A DNA stretch of 64,000 nucleotides from Arion vulgaris (GCA_020796225.1 CM036754.1:14275867-14339866), one strand, 5' to 3'; counted from the stretch's first letter, positions 33,935-45,584 are shown. Translations and numbers: made by a program. The notes: generated by a model not told the origin, from the letters alone.

Positions 33935-34371
33935 TCATCAACCACTTGTTGACCACTCTTTGTGGTCTGTATGTGATTTGGACATTATAGCGTGAGTTAG
34001 TTGTGCCAGTTAGGCACCTACCGAGTCATTGGCTAGCACACTTGGTTTCCGTCCACTTTTTATTTGAGTTGTCTCCAGAAGTCACAGAAAATTATTGTTT
34101 CATTCTTCTTCTTCGAACACTCCATATCGTCCACTTGTCAACCACTCTGTGTGATTTGTATGTGATCTGAGCCTAAGAGCGATTGTTCGTTGTGCCGGTT
34201 ATGCACCTACAAGTAGGCCAGCACATCCAATTTCTGCTATGCTTTTATTTACTAGGGTAGCATCCTAGGGCCTACATCAGTCGCCTCTTACGACATGCAT
34301 TGCAGGTTGCAGTGGTACTATTCTTTGCTTCCTTTGCGGGCCCTGGCACCACACGGGTGTTAAATTATTGT
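33935..34371 (-). mobile_element. SINE family C copies (partial, then full-length 34104-34371)
   Basis: 34104-34371 is a 268-bp insertion with a (TTC)n left end, flanked by exact AAATTATTGTTTCAT at 34089-34103 and 34372-34386. It shares TCGCCTCTTACGACATGC with family A. A related partial copy precedes it at about 33935-34060. Another full copy lies at 48680-48942. Confidence 0.8.
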
Positions 34372-34749
34372 TTCATAAAAATATAAAAAACTTATGAGAG
34401 TCCAGACCCCTAGTTGAGTCAGAGCCCTGTTAGTGTTTGACACCACGCCCAAAGTTTTCCCTGTCTACACCACTAGGAGGTCTTACATGTTCTAATGGTC
34501 ATCAGCAGGCTGATAATTTTCACTTTTCACCCTCCCTGAAGAGAGACTAGCCAACCTCAAATATGCTGGATGCAGAGTCAGGCACAGAACACATCTTGTA
34601 GACCGTAGTAAACGTGTATAATTGTTACCCAAATTACAATAATTTAAGTTTGTTTATTATGAGCAGCTGTTCAGAACACTGGAACAAAGCATCCAAAGGC
34701 TGTACTACCCTAGTAAAACAAGGACATCTGGTATCTTTCATCATCACTC

Positions 34750-34860
34750 AGGTGCCGTGCCGGTTGGCGTAGGCAATCATGGATCTCCACAAATCTCTGT
34801 CTTTGGTGTTTGCTATCAACTCAGATGTTGACGCTTTACTGTGCCATAGTACCTTTCACA
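34750..34860 (-). mobile_element. LINE 3' terminal fragment
   Basis: The minus strand ends LIANTKDRDLWRSMIAYANR followed by HGT and a stop, the typical last residues of RTE-like ORF2 proteins. Confidence 0.7.
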
Positions 34861-34999
34861 CATAGTAGAAACACACACACAGTATACATATTATATGAAT
34901 ACACACACACATACAATATACACACATTATATGCACAGTACTCAACACACACATTACAGCACACATTGGCTCAATAATTATGTAGTACAATGGCATCCA

Positions 35000-35410
35000 A
35001 TAAAAACTGCATATGTATGCTGAATAATTGTGCACATAGTGTATGTGACAGAATAATTGTGTATGTGACAGAATAAATGTGTACATAGTGTATGTAACAG
35101 AATAAATGTGTACATAGTGTATGTAACAGAATGCCCGCGTGCCCAGCGTGTTCGTAGCGTGTTGGACTACGGGTGACTAGTCCTCTGTAAGTGCGGGTTC
35201 AACTCCGCGGACTGGCAGAAAAGCTACAGGTTCCCAGATTTACGGTGTTCGTGGCACCGTGCGAAGGGTTACGATGTCCATGACACCGAGCGGAAGAGCT
35301 TTCAGCTCAAGTGCTTCTGGATCGAAAAAAAAAGGTAACAGAATAAATGTGTATATTGTGTATGTGACAGAATAAATGTGTACATAGTGTATGTAACAGA
35401 ATAAATGTGT
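35000..35410. repeat. 29-bp tandem repeat split by a SINE
   Basis: Units of GTATGTAACAGAATAAATGT plus GTACATAGT flank and surround the SINE at 35133-35334. About five units in total. Confidence 0.8.
35133..35334 (+). mobile_element. tRNA-derived SINE (family D), complete copy
   Basis: About 202 bp with an A-box-like region (TTCGTAGCGTGTTGGACTAC), a B box (GCGGGTTCAACTCCGC), a unique body and an A-run. Flanked by GTAACAGAAT at 35123-35132 and 35335-35344, although the target is a tandem repeat so the duplication is ambiguous. Confidence 0.8.
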
Positions 35411-35559
35411 ACATGAGAAAGTTAAAAAATAGTATACATTTAAAAAAGTAACATGTTGACAATAAAAGGTATGTATAAGGCCACTTATAAGATATATCAC
35501 ATTGACAATCAACATCAAGAAAACTAAACCACTTCCACACAAGTTGTCTATGTAGACTA

Positions 35560-35965
35560 CTCAAAATAAAATGGCAGGACAAAATTCCATGTACCAAAGT
35601 CATCATAAGAGCCAAGATTTTAAGCGTCGTTCAGAAGGACCGGTCATGTTGCTCGGATGCCTGATAAACGCATCTCAAAACAGTTGATGTATGGCGAGCT
35701 TGAAGGGGGCATATGATCGGCTGGAAGACAGAAAAGAAAACTTGTGTTTAAGGGCCTACTAAACCAATGCGCAACGTATACACATTCTTGGCAAAGATCA
35801 AACATATCACAAAGAGTGATTAAAATTGGTAATAAAGAACAAACGCAAAGAAGAAGAAAGAAAACTTTAAAGACACTATTAAAGTGTCTATAAAATGCTT
35901 AGATATAGACACCATGTGCTGGGAATCCATTGCGCAAGATCACCAAAAGTGACGCTGTAAGAAAA
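35560..35965 (+). mobile_element. LINE 3' end split by a truncated SINE A
   Basis: Reads KWQDKIP, RWTGHVARMPDKRISKQLM-like text across frames, YGELEGG, then after a SINE insertion KDTIKVSIKCLDIDTMCWES and IAQDHQKWRC. The insertion (35744-35856) is a 113-bp 5'-truncated family A copy with a (GAA)n tail, flanked by AAAGAAAACTT at 35733-35743 and 35857-35867. Confidence 0.8.
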
Positions 35966-36336
35966 CAAAGGTTGTATAATACTTAGCATTTCTCTTTGAC
36001 CTTCCTTCTCTTGTTATGCATTGACCACCCCTACTGGTTTTTATGTCTTCAACTGTTTTGTTACATTGAGTAAGGGTCAAATGTTGAAATATCAGTTGTT
36101 TGGTTATCTTATTTACACAATTTTTCCTTGCTATTGTAAAACTAATTTTGATCTGTTTTGAATTCATCACCATGGATACACAATAACAAGAAAGACGTGA
36201 ATATAAAATAAATATATGAGTTACCAAAACTACAAGAAGAAAGTGTATAACAGGAGACAAGTGACATAAGAGGAGTGTCCAGGGAGCAACTGTCTATACA
36301 CAAATGACATGAGAGGAGTATCCAGGAAGCAACTGG

Positions 36337-37570
36337 TTACACATGTACAATGAACTCTTCGGGATGTTTATGTCCCATATCTAATGTTGTGTGTAAACCT
36401 ACATGATAAAATAAATTAGGTTCTACCTGGTAACTAGGGAATCCACAGATGTCAGAAAAGTCTAGAATAGCTAAATCTGTGTGCCGATTGGAAGAATTTG
36501 ATACTAAGTAGTGTGTCAGAGAATCTACAACATAGTTAGGATACAACATGGCCTCTACAGCACCCTTCAGAACTTTGTAGACGATAGAAATATTTGGAAA
36601 TACGTCTCAATTCATTGATATTTTGTCGACCAATCAGCAAGCAGGTTATTATCGTGACAAGGCAACCAATGAGAAAAGTGTGAGTTCTACTGGATGATAA
36701 GTGTCTCTGTCTCACAGACCAGCTTAGACAGATGAGATGAAATAGTAAACCTCCAACTACACTCCAACTTAACAAATCTAGAAGTTTACTTACTTCAAAA
36801 GCAAAACCTTGCCATTTAGCTGGGAAGTACAACTTTAAGAATGCAAACTTTCTATTCTGAAAATGTTCATTAACATGCTTCAGTCTTGTCTCTAGTAAAT
36901 TCTCTAACACAGTAGGAAAATCTCTATGGGTCAGTGTGTCATCTTCTAATAAAATAATATACTGTGGATTGAGAGCTGCGGCAGATAGGAGGCAGAATGT
37001 GTAGTCAGAGGTTTCCTTGTGGTATTTAGAAAAATGTAAAGTTTGTTCACTAAAACTGATATTTGAACCTGGGATATTGACTTTTGCAATACCCATGGAG
37101 TTGAGACCATATCGTTCTACATAAGGCATAAATTGGTATAGATTGACTGCATCTAAATGTTTTTGTGGCAAAGTATCAACATTGCAAATGAAGGGTATGC
37201 TGTTGTTAAAATAAGTATACTTTTTCAAAATTTTATCTAGAGATGCTGCAGACTGTAGTAAATAGCCATAGCTGCTGTGTGTGCTACTCTCTTGCAGCCT
37301 CTGCACAGTGACAATACCCAGTACAAAAGTTAAGTTCTTCCTTTGCAGCCTGTCGTTGTACAGTAGACTGGATTCTTTAGGATTTTGTCTTTTAAAATAC
37401 TGCTTAGCATTCTCGGATCGAATCTTTGTTTCTGCCTCCACTTGGTCATACATATCATCATAACTGTGGACTATCCTGAACAACTGAGAGAAGGGAAGAG
37501 AGTAGCAGAGTATCAACAACATCAGTATGAATATTGTAGATACTACGATGACAACATGACAGCCAAACAT
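36337..37570 (-). CDS. PGAP4: PGAP4 (TMEM246), GPI-GalNAc transferase, one frameshift
   Basis: PGAP4 adds GalNAc to the first mannose of GPI anchors in the Golgi. The start chosen is the ATG at 37570; the frame is open to 37627 without another ATG. The protein has an N-terminal membrane anchor (residues about 5-26), a GT-A-like domain with LLEDD (E209-D210-D211, the metal/UDP-sugar site), KLYFPAKWQGFAFE, and the diagnostic pair of membrane segments inside the catalytic domain (about 267-285 and 298-313). After EGCC (338) one frame stops at 36536; the continuation AMLYPNYVVDSLTHYL to VEPNLFYHVGLHTTL is in another frame, joined if one base near 36550-36556 is extra. The total of about 410 residues matches the vertebrate protein. 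A single coding exon also fits the family. Confidence 0.88.
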
Positions 37571-37639
37571 GTCTTGAGTGTGTTTGCTGGGTCCTGGCTG
37601 TGTTTGACTGCCACCATTACTTCTCACTGTATTAATTCA

Positions 37640-38185
37640 TTGAAACAAAATATGTGTTAGCTCAAGTCTGCTAGATAATATGTGACATAACATAGCTTAG
37701 CAGATAACAACACACTAGATGAGAACACATCAACTACACACCAGATGACAACACATCAATAGCACACAAGACAACACATTAAGTACAAAATATATTTTGC
37801 CTATTTCTGTCTCTCAGGCACAATGGTTTCCTGGTATCCCCAGTTTAATGACTGACTTCTATTGGCCTGCTACAGTACAGCTTAATTCTGTCATCTCCCA
37901 TTGTTTGTTCACCAAAGGCCTTGTTTCTTATACTTGATCTATACTTAATTGTCCAAGCAAGTGATTGTCTATGTGTATGTCTATTTCAAGAATGTCTACT
38001 TCCCATTTATGTTTGGTTACTTGTATCTGGTTAGTAGGAATAAAATTGTGTATCAATGTGACTAACTATTCTTTGTCTGCCTTTATCTTATCTGCTGGTC
38101 TAACAACACCTCACAGAGAATTTGTGCTGAGAGTTTCTTGTCCAATCTTCTTCACACTGACCAGTCTCACTGTTAGCATGTGCAT
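37640..38185. other. Upstream region of PGAP4, no gene seen
   Basis: A CAG acceptor-like site (minus strand, just before 37627) could splice to a 5' non-coding exon. No promoter element is clear. Confidence 0.35.
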
Positions 38186-39262
38186 TATGTGAAAGATTCC
38201 CTCTGTATTCCAGTGTATTATGTGAACTATTCCCTCTGTATTCCAGTGTGTAATGTGAAATATTCCCTCTGTATTCCAGTGTATTATGTGAACTATTCCC
38301 TCGGTATTCCAGTGTATTATGTGAAATATTACCTCTGTATTCCAGTGTATTATGTGAAATATTACCTCTGTATTCCAGTGTATTATGTGAACTATTCCCT
38401 CTGTATTCCAGTGTATTTTGTGAAATATTCCTTTGTATTCCAGTGTATTATGTGAAAGATTCCCTCTGTATTCCAGTGTATTATGTGAAATATTTCCTCT
38501 GTATTCCAGTGTATTATGTGAAATATTCCCTCTGTATTCCAGTGAATTATGTGAACTATTCCCTCTGTATTCCAGTGTATTATGTGAAATATTTCCTTTG
38601 TATTCCAGTGTATTATGTGAAAGATTCCCTCTGTATTCCAGTGTATTATGTGAAATATTTCCTCTGTATTCCAGTGTATTATGTGAAATATTCCCTCTGT
38701 ATTCCAGTGAATTATGTGAACTATTCCCTCTGTATTCCAGTGTATTATGTGAAATATTCCCTTTATATTCCAGTGTATTATGCGAAAGATTCCCTCTGTA
38801 TTCCAGTGTATTATGTGAAATATTCCCTCTATATTCCAGTGTATTATGTGAAATATTCCCTCTGTATTCCAGTGTATTAACTCTTTCCACGATTTAAGCC
38901 GCACAATGCGCCACGGCGGAAGTCCGTTGCACGCTTTAAGCCGTACACTGCGCCATAGAGTTGCTTCTCTTGTAAGAAGTCTTTCTAGTTTTACTTCTAC
39001 TATTTTACTTATACTACTTTTTAAGCTTGTTATTCTATTTGGTTGTCCAGTTTTCTTCTATTTAGTATATAATAATATATATATGTTTATTTATTGATGA
39101 GTAGTTGGATCGTAATTTTAAGAAAAATTATTTTTTTACTTCCTTGAATTAACTGCTTAAAAATTGAGGAAATAAATGGGCATGGAAAGAGTTAAGTGAA
39201 ATATTCCCTTTGTATTCTAGTGTATTATGTGAAATATTCCCTCTGTATTCCAGTGGATAATG
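38186..39262. repeat. 33-bp minisatellite, interrupted by a MITE
   Basis: About 20 units of a 33-bp repeat (TCCCTCTGTATTCCAGTGTA plus TTATGTGAAATAT) run from 38190 to 38876 and resume at 39196-39262. Period 33 keeps both strands open for up to 259 codons, so the long frames here are repeat artefacts. Confidence 0.95.
38881..39191. mobile_element. piggyBac-like MITE (311 bp) with TTAA duplication
   Basis: Ends CTCTTTCCA...TGGAAAGAG are perfect inverted repeats, flanked by TTAA at 38877-38880 and 39192-39195. It sits inside a 33-bp minisatellite unit. No transposase. Internal subterminal repeats (TTTAAGCCG.ACA.TGCGCCA) occur at 38894 and 38936. Confidence 0.85.
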
Positions 39263-39690
39263 TTCAGCATTCTTGGATCTAGTAGAGGTTGGTCAATGTT
39301 GTTATCCTGCTGCTCCAGTGTCCTGGCACTCCAAGACAGGTCAGAGTGACAACCACTAGTTTGAGATGGGTCTTTCTAACTCATGCCATACCATTAACCA
39401 CCATAGTGGCTTTTCACATTGAGAGAACTTTCTTTCACTTTGAACTATCTCCTTCCAAGTTTATATTGCAGCTAAATATAATAAAATAAATCTATATATA
39501 TCAAAAGTAAATTTGATGTGATAATTATATATATATATATTACTGCAAACGTAATAATCACAAAACCTTTGTGCAATGACATTGTTGGTGTTATAGAACA
39601 AATACCGGTCAGAGCTCTGTAACATTCACAGTATGGAAAGAGTTAAGGCACAAGGCTAGTCTAGACTCTTCTCAGTAAGAGCAAGATATC
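39263..39690. other. Mostly unassigned; one MITE-like end
   Basis: GGAAAGAGTTAA at 39635-39646 matches the end of the TTAA-flanked MITE, so a degenerate copy may end there. A short (AT)n lies at about 39527-39540. Confidence 0.35.
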
Positions 39691-39910
39691 TCAACTTTAT
39701 TGTCTATGTCTTCATGTGCACACCTCGTTGTGTGTTGTATGACCAAGTGCATACATGTTCCACTAGCGTCTTCTCAGGCCTGCTTTTCTTAACCTTTGGT
39801 TGTCCCCCAACCCTCATGCAAGGCAACAGGTCATATTTTCTGTTGGGAGCTACTGCCCTTAGATAGACTGCTATCCAGGTTCACAAGTTCCATCTACCTG
39901 AACTTTGTGT
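39690..39910 (-). mobile_element. Partial SINE family B-like copy
   Basis: Shares GCAAGGCAACAGGT and ATTTTCTGTTGGGAG...CCCTTAGA blocks with 20990-21060, diverged. Boundaries are uncertain. Confidence 0.45.
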
Positions 39911-40094
39911 AAGTTTCTCACTCCTATGTGGCCTATCTTTCTGTTCACATAGACACAACCTTAAAAATAAGTGCAAGTTTTTAAACTTTTAAGATGTCCA
40001 TATCTCCATGTCACACTGTGGAACATTGATATTTTAGCTTGAAAGATTTTGAAGATATTAATTTAAAATCCCATCTGCACCAACTCTCCATCTC

Positions 40095-40560
40095 ACATAG
40101 TTTATTGATAGAACCATCATCATTGCAGTTTGGTGAGTAACCACGTGCGCTTCAACTTCTTTTTTACACAGAAATATCTCAGCGGCGGTGCATGAACTCT
40201 GTAGCAACGGTGATTTTTCCAGAAATAATTTTGAAAATGAAGAATATTTTTAGAGGTTTTATTTTAAATCTTTTAAAAGAATTTTGTTTGAGCAGCAGCT
40301 TTGCAACCTACTCTTACCAATTTGCAACTGCCAAGAGTTCTTTTGCGTGCTCAACTTGAACACATGACCTATGCTTTATCGTCTGTCTTCAATAGGACTA
40401 GGAACTTGATCTCACCTACAATATGATCATGGATCTTTGTAAAAATATGCAGTGCAGAATACTCCACATGAGGAATGAACCGAGTACCTTTAGCAGGCAA
40501 GAGACGAGCACCTAAACTTCATGCTGCTGAGACCTCTGTCACACAGTGAAACATTCAGAT
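40095..40560 (-). mobile_element. tRNA-derived SINE (family E), older copy
   Basis: Homologous over about 450 bp to 48205-48655. In minus orientation the head has GAAGTTTAGGTGCTCGTC (A-box region) and CTCGGTTCATTCC (B box). The tail side is diverged (TTTATTGATAGAACC). Confidence 0.65.
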
Positions 40561-40929
40561 TTTAGGTTGAAAGATTTTGAAGATTTTAACTTGTATCCCA
40601 TCTTTGCCATCTAGCTATGCTACAGAGAACAGATCCTGACCAAAGCAGAACATGTCAGCCCTAACGGTTGTGAGTACCAAGCAATCAAAAGGGAATATGT
40701 ACTCATAATACAGTTAATGACGACTCTCAGATATTTGACACAGAATAAAGCTGTTACTGTGTTTTATCCTCATCAGATTCATTCATACTCTAGACCATCT
40801 CCCCATGCTAAGAACAGACATTGAACTGGAGATACCATCTATTTGCAGACTTGAAACTGGACACACAAGATTAGGTAGTAGTCACTATGCCCTTCAAGTG
40901 TGTCAAACTCTGCACTGAAGATAAAGAGA

Positions 40930-41160
40930 TATCAATATATATCCTACTGAGATGGTCCTTATGTGGTCACCAGTTGGGAAAAGAAAACGTGGAAGATCTA
41001 AGACCACTCTTCGAAGAACAATCCTACAAGAAGTAAACTATTGGGATGTAAAACCTTACAAGATCTCCAACTGCTAGCAACAAACCGCATCACATGGAGA
41101 TCTAAAACCTCTGCCCTATGTGCCGCCTTTGGCACGAAAGGAACAAACTAACTATTACTA
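40930..41160 (+). mobile_element. LINE 3' end
   Basis: Reads PVGKRKRGRSKTTLRRTILQ and, in another frame, ATNRITWRSKTSALCAAFG, the end of an RTE-like ORF2. A stop or frameshift separates them. Confidence 0.75.
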
Positions 41161-41648
41161 ACTAACTGAGATGGTGATTTCTGAACATGAGATGACATGA
41201 AACGACTGATATAGTTTATTGAACCGTCACTGGTTCTGTGCACTAGTAATTGATATCATAACCAGGAAGTATACATAATAAATAAGGCATGGTGTCCATT
41301 GAAATATCTAGGACTACAACACTACAAAATGATGTGTCATGGACATCAATCATGTTCAATGTTGTTAAGTAGTTCTTCCAACTGCTTAGTATCTGAGAAT
41401 GAGATAGCATTTATTTTATGCGCATTGATTGAATTGTCTAATGACATGAAGTATATAATATCTACTTACACTACTAATATTAGTACAAGTAGCAGCTGAT
41501 CATCATGTTTGAAGTTAACATCTACAAGAGAATAATTAACTTAACCGCATCCACCTTCTTACCTAGTAGTCCAGGATTAAGTCCTCCTAAGTCAAGTTAC
41601 TGACTCTTGATTATCACTATATAATATTATCAGTGATTTAACTTTAAG

Positions 41649-41922
41649 TCAATCGTTGTAGTTGTAGTAAGTATAGAGAATAGTATTTGAAGACAAATTC
41701 TTTAACAGTCTGGTCACATCTCCTTTATCTGGTGTAGTCATATGTGTACGATATAAACACTCGTTTCTCTGAACATGGTTGTCAATAGTTTGTAATAAAT
41801 CGGCAAGTGCTCGCGATAAACTGTCCCTCGTAAACCGAGGCTTAGATAACAGCCAGGCCTGTTGCTTCAGCTCGTTTATGTCCCTCCAACAAACAAGAGT
41901 GATCAAATACCAGCTGCTCTCC
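41649..41922 (-). CDS. Possible terminal exon of an unrecognised gene
   Basis: The minus frame reads ESSWYLITLVCWRDINELK, QQAWLLSKPRFTRDSLSRAL, ADLLQTIDNHVQRNECLYRT and ends TYYNYND before a stop. There is no internal ATG near the start, but a CTTGTCAG|G acceptor at 41923 leaves phase 2. That matches a potential donor at 44950 in the exon at 44951-45111. AATAAA on the minus strand lies about 235 bases downstream (near 41411). Composition looks protein-like and not repeat-derived. I do not recognise the family. Further exons in the 3-kb gap are possible, and the gap is mostly minisatellite. Confidence 0.3.
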
Positions 41923-42169
41923 CTGACAAGCACAGTAGCCGTTATTTGTCTACTTTATATATATTACGTCAGCAAATAGATACTATAATTGAGATGCTTG
42001 TAACATTTATGTGTAGATAAATATATCAAGACGAAGAAGATAAATATCTATATTTCTGCAATGTGTGTGTGGTATATTAAAGCAGTCACACATGAACTTC
42101 CCAGAAATATGCACCACCCCACCCCCTTCACTCCCACCCCTCACATCTTTTCGCCATTCTAAAATGTCC

Positions 42170-42310
42170 TGTTCTTATCAACCAAGTTAACCACTCTTTG
42201 TGATCTGTCTAGTTTGCGCCGAGAAAGTGAGTACGATATGCCCTCTTAAGCCCCTACGGCATGTAGGACAGACACATCAGAATTTCGGACAATAAACTGT
42301 CATGCAGAGT
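42170..42310. mobile_element. SINE-like fragment
   Basis: Contains TATCAACCAAGTTAACCACT and GCGCCGAGAAAGTGAGTACG, shared with 44502-44565. It is similar in plan to the left half of SINE C. Boundaries unclear. Confidence 0.4.
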
Positions 42311-42479
42311 GGTCATCTTGAATGTCAGAACATGACATGGACAGTACAATAATATAGTTTTAGGGCGATCTTGCTGTCAGGTTGGCTACTTCACTACAGA
42401 CAATATACAAGTATCCATTTGGAACGCCACTCGATATACATCGCATAAAGACTCTTGGCATTAGCACTAGGACTTTTTC

Positions 42480-42845
42480 AATAGAGCTGTGCCGGACCGT
42501 ACAGATGTGCCGGACCATACAGATGTGCCGGGCCATACAGATGTGTTGAGCCAGACATATGTGTTGGGCCATACAGATGTGCTGGACCATACAGATGTGC
42601 TGGGCCATACAGATGTGTTAGACCATACAGCTGTGCCGGACCATACAGATGTGTTGAGCCAAACATATGTGTTGGGCCATACAGATGTGTTAGACCATAC
42701 AGCTGTGCTGGACCATACAGATGTGTTAGACCATACAGATGTGCTGGGCCATACAGATGTGTTGGGTCATACAGATGTGCTGGACCATACAGATGTGCTG
42801 GACCATACAGATGTGCCTAACCATACAGCTATGCCGGACCATAGA
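42480..42845. repeat. 18-bp minisatellite (about 20 units)
   Basis: Unit GTGCTGGACCATACAGAT with variants (GGGCC, GAGCCA, TTAGACC). Period 18 keeps all frames open, giving HTDVL-type repeats that are not taken as proteins. Confidence 0.95.
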
Positions 42846-42849
42846 GCTT

Positions 42850-44360
42850 ATGTGCAGTATTAGACTGAAGTAACTGCAACATCTACATGGGAATATCACT
42901 TTTGTGCAATGTTAGACTAAAGTAACTGCAACATCTACATGGGAATATCACTTTTGTGCAATGTTAGACTAAAGTAACTGCAACATCTACATGGGAATAT
43001 CACTTTTGTGCAATGTTAGACTGAAGTAACTGCAACATCTACATGGGAATATCACTTTTGTGCAATGTTAGACTAAAGTAACTGCAACATCTACATGGGA
43101 ATATCACTTTTGTGCAATGTTAGACTAAAGTAACTGCAACATCTACATGGGAATATCACTTTTGTGCAATGTTAGACTAAAGTAACTGCAACATCTACAT
43201 GGGAATATCACTGTTGTGCAATGTTAGACTAAAGTAACTGCAACATCTACATGGGAATATCACTGTTGTGCAATGTTAGACTAAAGTAACTGCAACATCT
43301 ACATGGGAATATCACTTTTGTGCAATGTTAGACTAAAGTAACTGCAACATCTACATGGGAATATCACTTTTGTGCAATGTTAGACTAAAGTAACTGCAAC
43401 ATCTACATGGGAATATCACTGTTGTGCAATGTTAGACTAAAGTAACTGCAACATCTACATGGGAATATCACTGTTGTGCAATGTTAGACTAAAGTAACTG
43501 CAACATCTACATGGGAATATCACTTTTGTGCAATGTTAGACTAAAGTAACTGCAACATCTACATGGGAATATCACTTTTGTACAATGTTAGACTAAAGTA
43601 ACTGCAACATCTACATGGGAATATCACTGTTGTGCAGTATTAGACTGAAGTAACTGCAACATCTACATGGGAATATCACTGTTGTACAATGTTAGACTAA
43701 AGTAACTGCAACATCTACATGGGAATATCACTTTTGTGCAATGTTAGACTAAAGTAACTGCAACATCTACATGGGAATATCACTGTTGTACAATGTTAGA
43801 CTGAAGTAATTGCAACATCTACATGGGAATATCACTGTTGTGCAATGTTAGACTGAAGTAACTGCATCATCTACATGGGAATATCACTGTTGTACAATGT
43901 TAGACTAAAGTAACTGCAACATCTACATGGGAATATCACTGTTGTGCAGTATTAGACTGAAGTAACTGCATCATCTACATGGGAATATCACTGTTGTACA
44001 ATGTTAGACTAAAGTAACTGCAACATCTACATGGGAATATCACTTTTGTGCAATGTTAGACTAAAGTAACTGCAACATCTACATGGGAATATCACTTTTG
44101 TGCAATGTTAGACTGAAGTAACTGCAACATCTACATGGGAATATCACTTTTGTGCAATGTTAGACTGAAGTAACTGCATCATTTACATGGGAATATCACT
44201 TTTGTGCAATGTTAGACTGAAGTAACTGCATCATTTACATGGGAATATCACTTTTGTGCAATGTTAGACTAAAGTAACTGCAACATCTACATGGGAATAT
44301 CACTTTTGTGCAATGTTAGACTGAAGTAACTGCATCATTTACATGGGAATATCACTTTTA
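42850..44360. repeat. 52-bp satellite-like array (about 29 units)
   Basis: Head-to-tail units of GTTAGACTAAAGTAACTGCA + ACATCTACATGGGAATATCA + CTTTTGTGCAAT. Variation is concentrated at a few sites: CTTTTG/CTGTTG, ACTAAAG/ACTGAAG, TGCAAT/TACAAT/TGCAGTAT, AACATC/ATCATC. Variants are clustered, as expected from recent unequal exchange. Confidence 0.97.
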
Positions 44361-44501
44361 TACAATGAACTTTTATTCTGGTATCATTGTGTTTATCATT
44401 GTGAAATGTATTTGATTTGTGACTGTATATTTGTATGTTTTCTCAGTTCTGCTCTCAATGTCTGTATTTATCTATGTGGTTGTGTTGTTTCGCTGTTTAT
44501 T

Positions 44502-44900
44502 ATCAACCAAGTTAACCCCTCTTCGTAATCCGTATGATGTGCGCCGAGAAAGTGAGTACGTTGTGCATCTATTAGTCTCATTATCCAACAGTCCACATAT
44601 TTCTACAGAAGTGTAACTGTAAGATTTTACTAACATGAAAACTGTTCGTTAAAGTACCACATCTGATGTTATACTATAACGTGGTATCAGATCTGATTGG
44701 TCATAAGGAGACCGTCAGAGGTGACTCATCCATGAGCTGCTCCAATTTCTCTGGGCTATTTGTAGTCAGTTCAGTTCAGTTATCAGAGGACTATCATCAT
44801 AGCACTCCGGACATGTCCGTAGGTGCTAAGATCTCCGCCTCAGCAAATCCAGCAGCGTCCAGCAACCTAACACCCCAGTTCGATGTTGATTAATCAGTCT
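44502..44900. mobile_element. SINE fragment (44502-44565) and LINE C-terminal fragment (44760-44890, minus)
   Basis: The first piece matches 42190-42235. In the second, the minus strand encodes LLDLLRRRS, then HLRTCPECYDDSP-like sequence, the zinc knuckle end of the LINE family at 905-2945. Confidence 0.55.
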
Positions 44901-44950
44901 CTTTGTATACTTGGTATGCTGTTCTTTAGGGGCTGCACCAATCTTGACAC

Positions 44951-45111
44951 CCATCTCTCTTAATCTGATCAGCGAGTGGGACACGCAAACCTGAAACGCT
45001 TCTATTCGAAACGATTATCTCAGTGCGGTCATTCTCAGGAATATCCTTTCGGTCCACTGCAGCCCCCTCGGATACCGTGGCCATTGTAGTCACTTCTTCA
45101 TTAACAATCAT
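44951..45111 (-). CDS. Possible first coding exon of an unrecognised gene
   Basis: From the ATG at 45111 (AGCAAAATGATTG) the minus strand reads MIVNEEVTTMATVSEGAAVD, RKDIPENDRTEIIVSNRS and VSGLRVPLADQIKRD. A GATGG|GTGTCAAG donor at 44950 is phase 2 and would join the exon at 41922. A perfect CRE palindrome lies 157-166 bases upstream of the ATG. The sequence around 45000-45300 is less AT-rich than its neighbours, as near a promoter. No family recognised; it could also be a chance frame. Confidence 0.3.
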
Positions 45112-45267
45112 TTTGCTTGAGTGCTGGTTAAAGCGTAGACTTTTCAATCGGTTTGTGTGGACATAGACGCAATGAAATAAAGGGACAAGGCAGCGCCAGG
45201 AAGCTTTCACTGACCAAGACCACGACCTTCTCTATAATGGCATCAGCGCAGACGGCAATATTGCCAT

Positions 45268-45277
45268 GTGACGTCAC
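45268..45277. promoter_or_regulatory. CRE-like palindrome GTGACGTCAC
   Basis: A perfect cAMP-response-element palindrome in a locally GC-richer stretch, just upstream of the candidate minus-strand exon at 45111. A role as promoter site is inference. Confidence 0.35.
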
Positions 45278-45584
45278 AGGCTGAGGCGGTGTATTCGCAC
45301 AGACTAACTATTGTCTGTTACTACTGGAAAACGCCGATCTAGAAATACATTTTGCAGATGTTAGAAACTTGTTGTTGGATGCATGTGTGTATTACAGAAG
45401 AAGTTTTATGATGAGTAGCTATAGTTGTTGCTCTCACATACTATTTTAGTTTAATTTTATACAGAATACTTCAGAGTGAGGAGTAATTTTATATAGAATG
45501 AGGAGTAATTTATATATGATTACTAGTGTACTTACATCAGCTTATGGTAGTCTCTCATCAGTTATCCATGAATAAAGAAGCCAC

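Noticed and set aside
38111..38904. Frames up to 259 codons on both strands as proteins
   Set aside because: 33-bp minisatellite; open in several frames on both strands at once.
42489..42863. HTDVL-repeat protein
   Set aside because: 18-bp minisatellite artefact.
42850..44360. CRISPR array
   Set aside because: Units are contiguous near-identical repeats with no unique spacers, in a eukaryotic genome.
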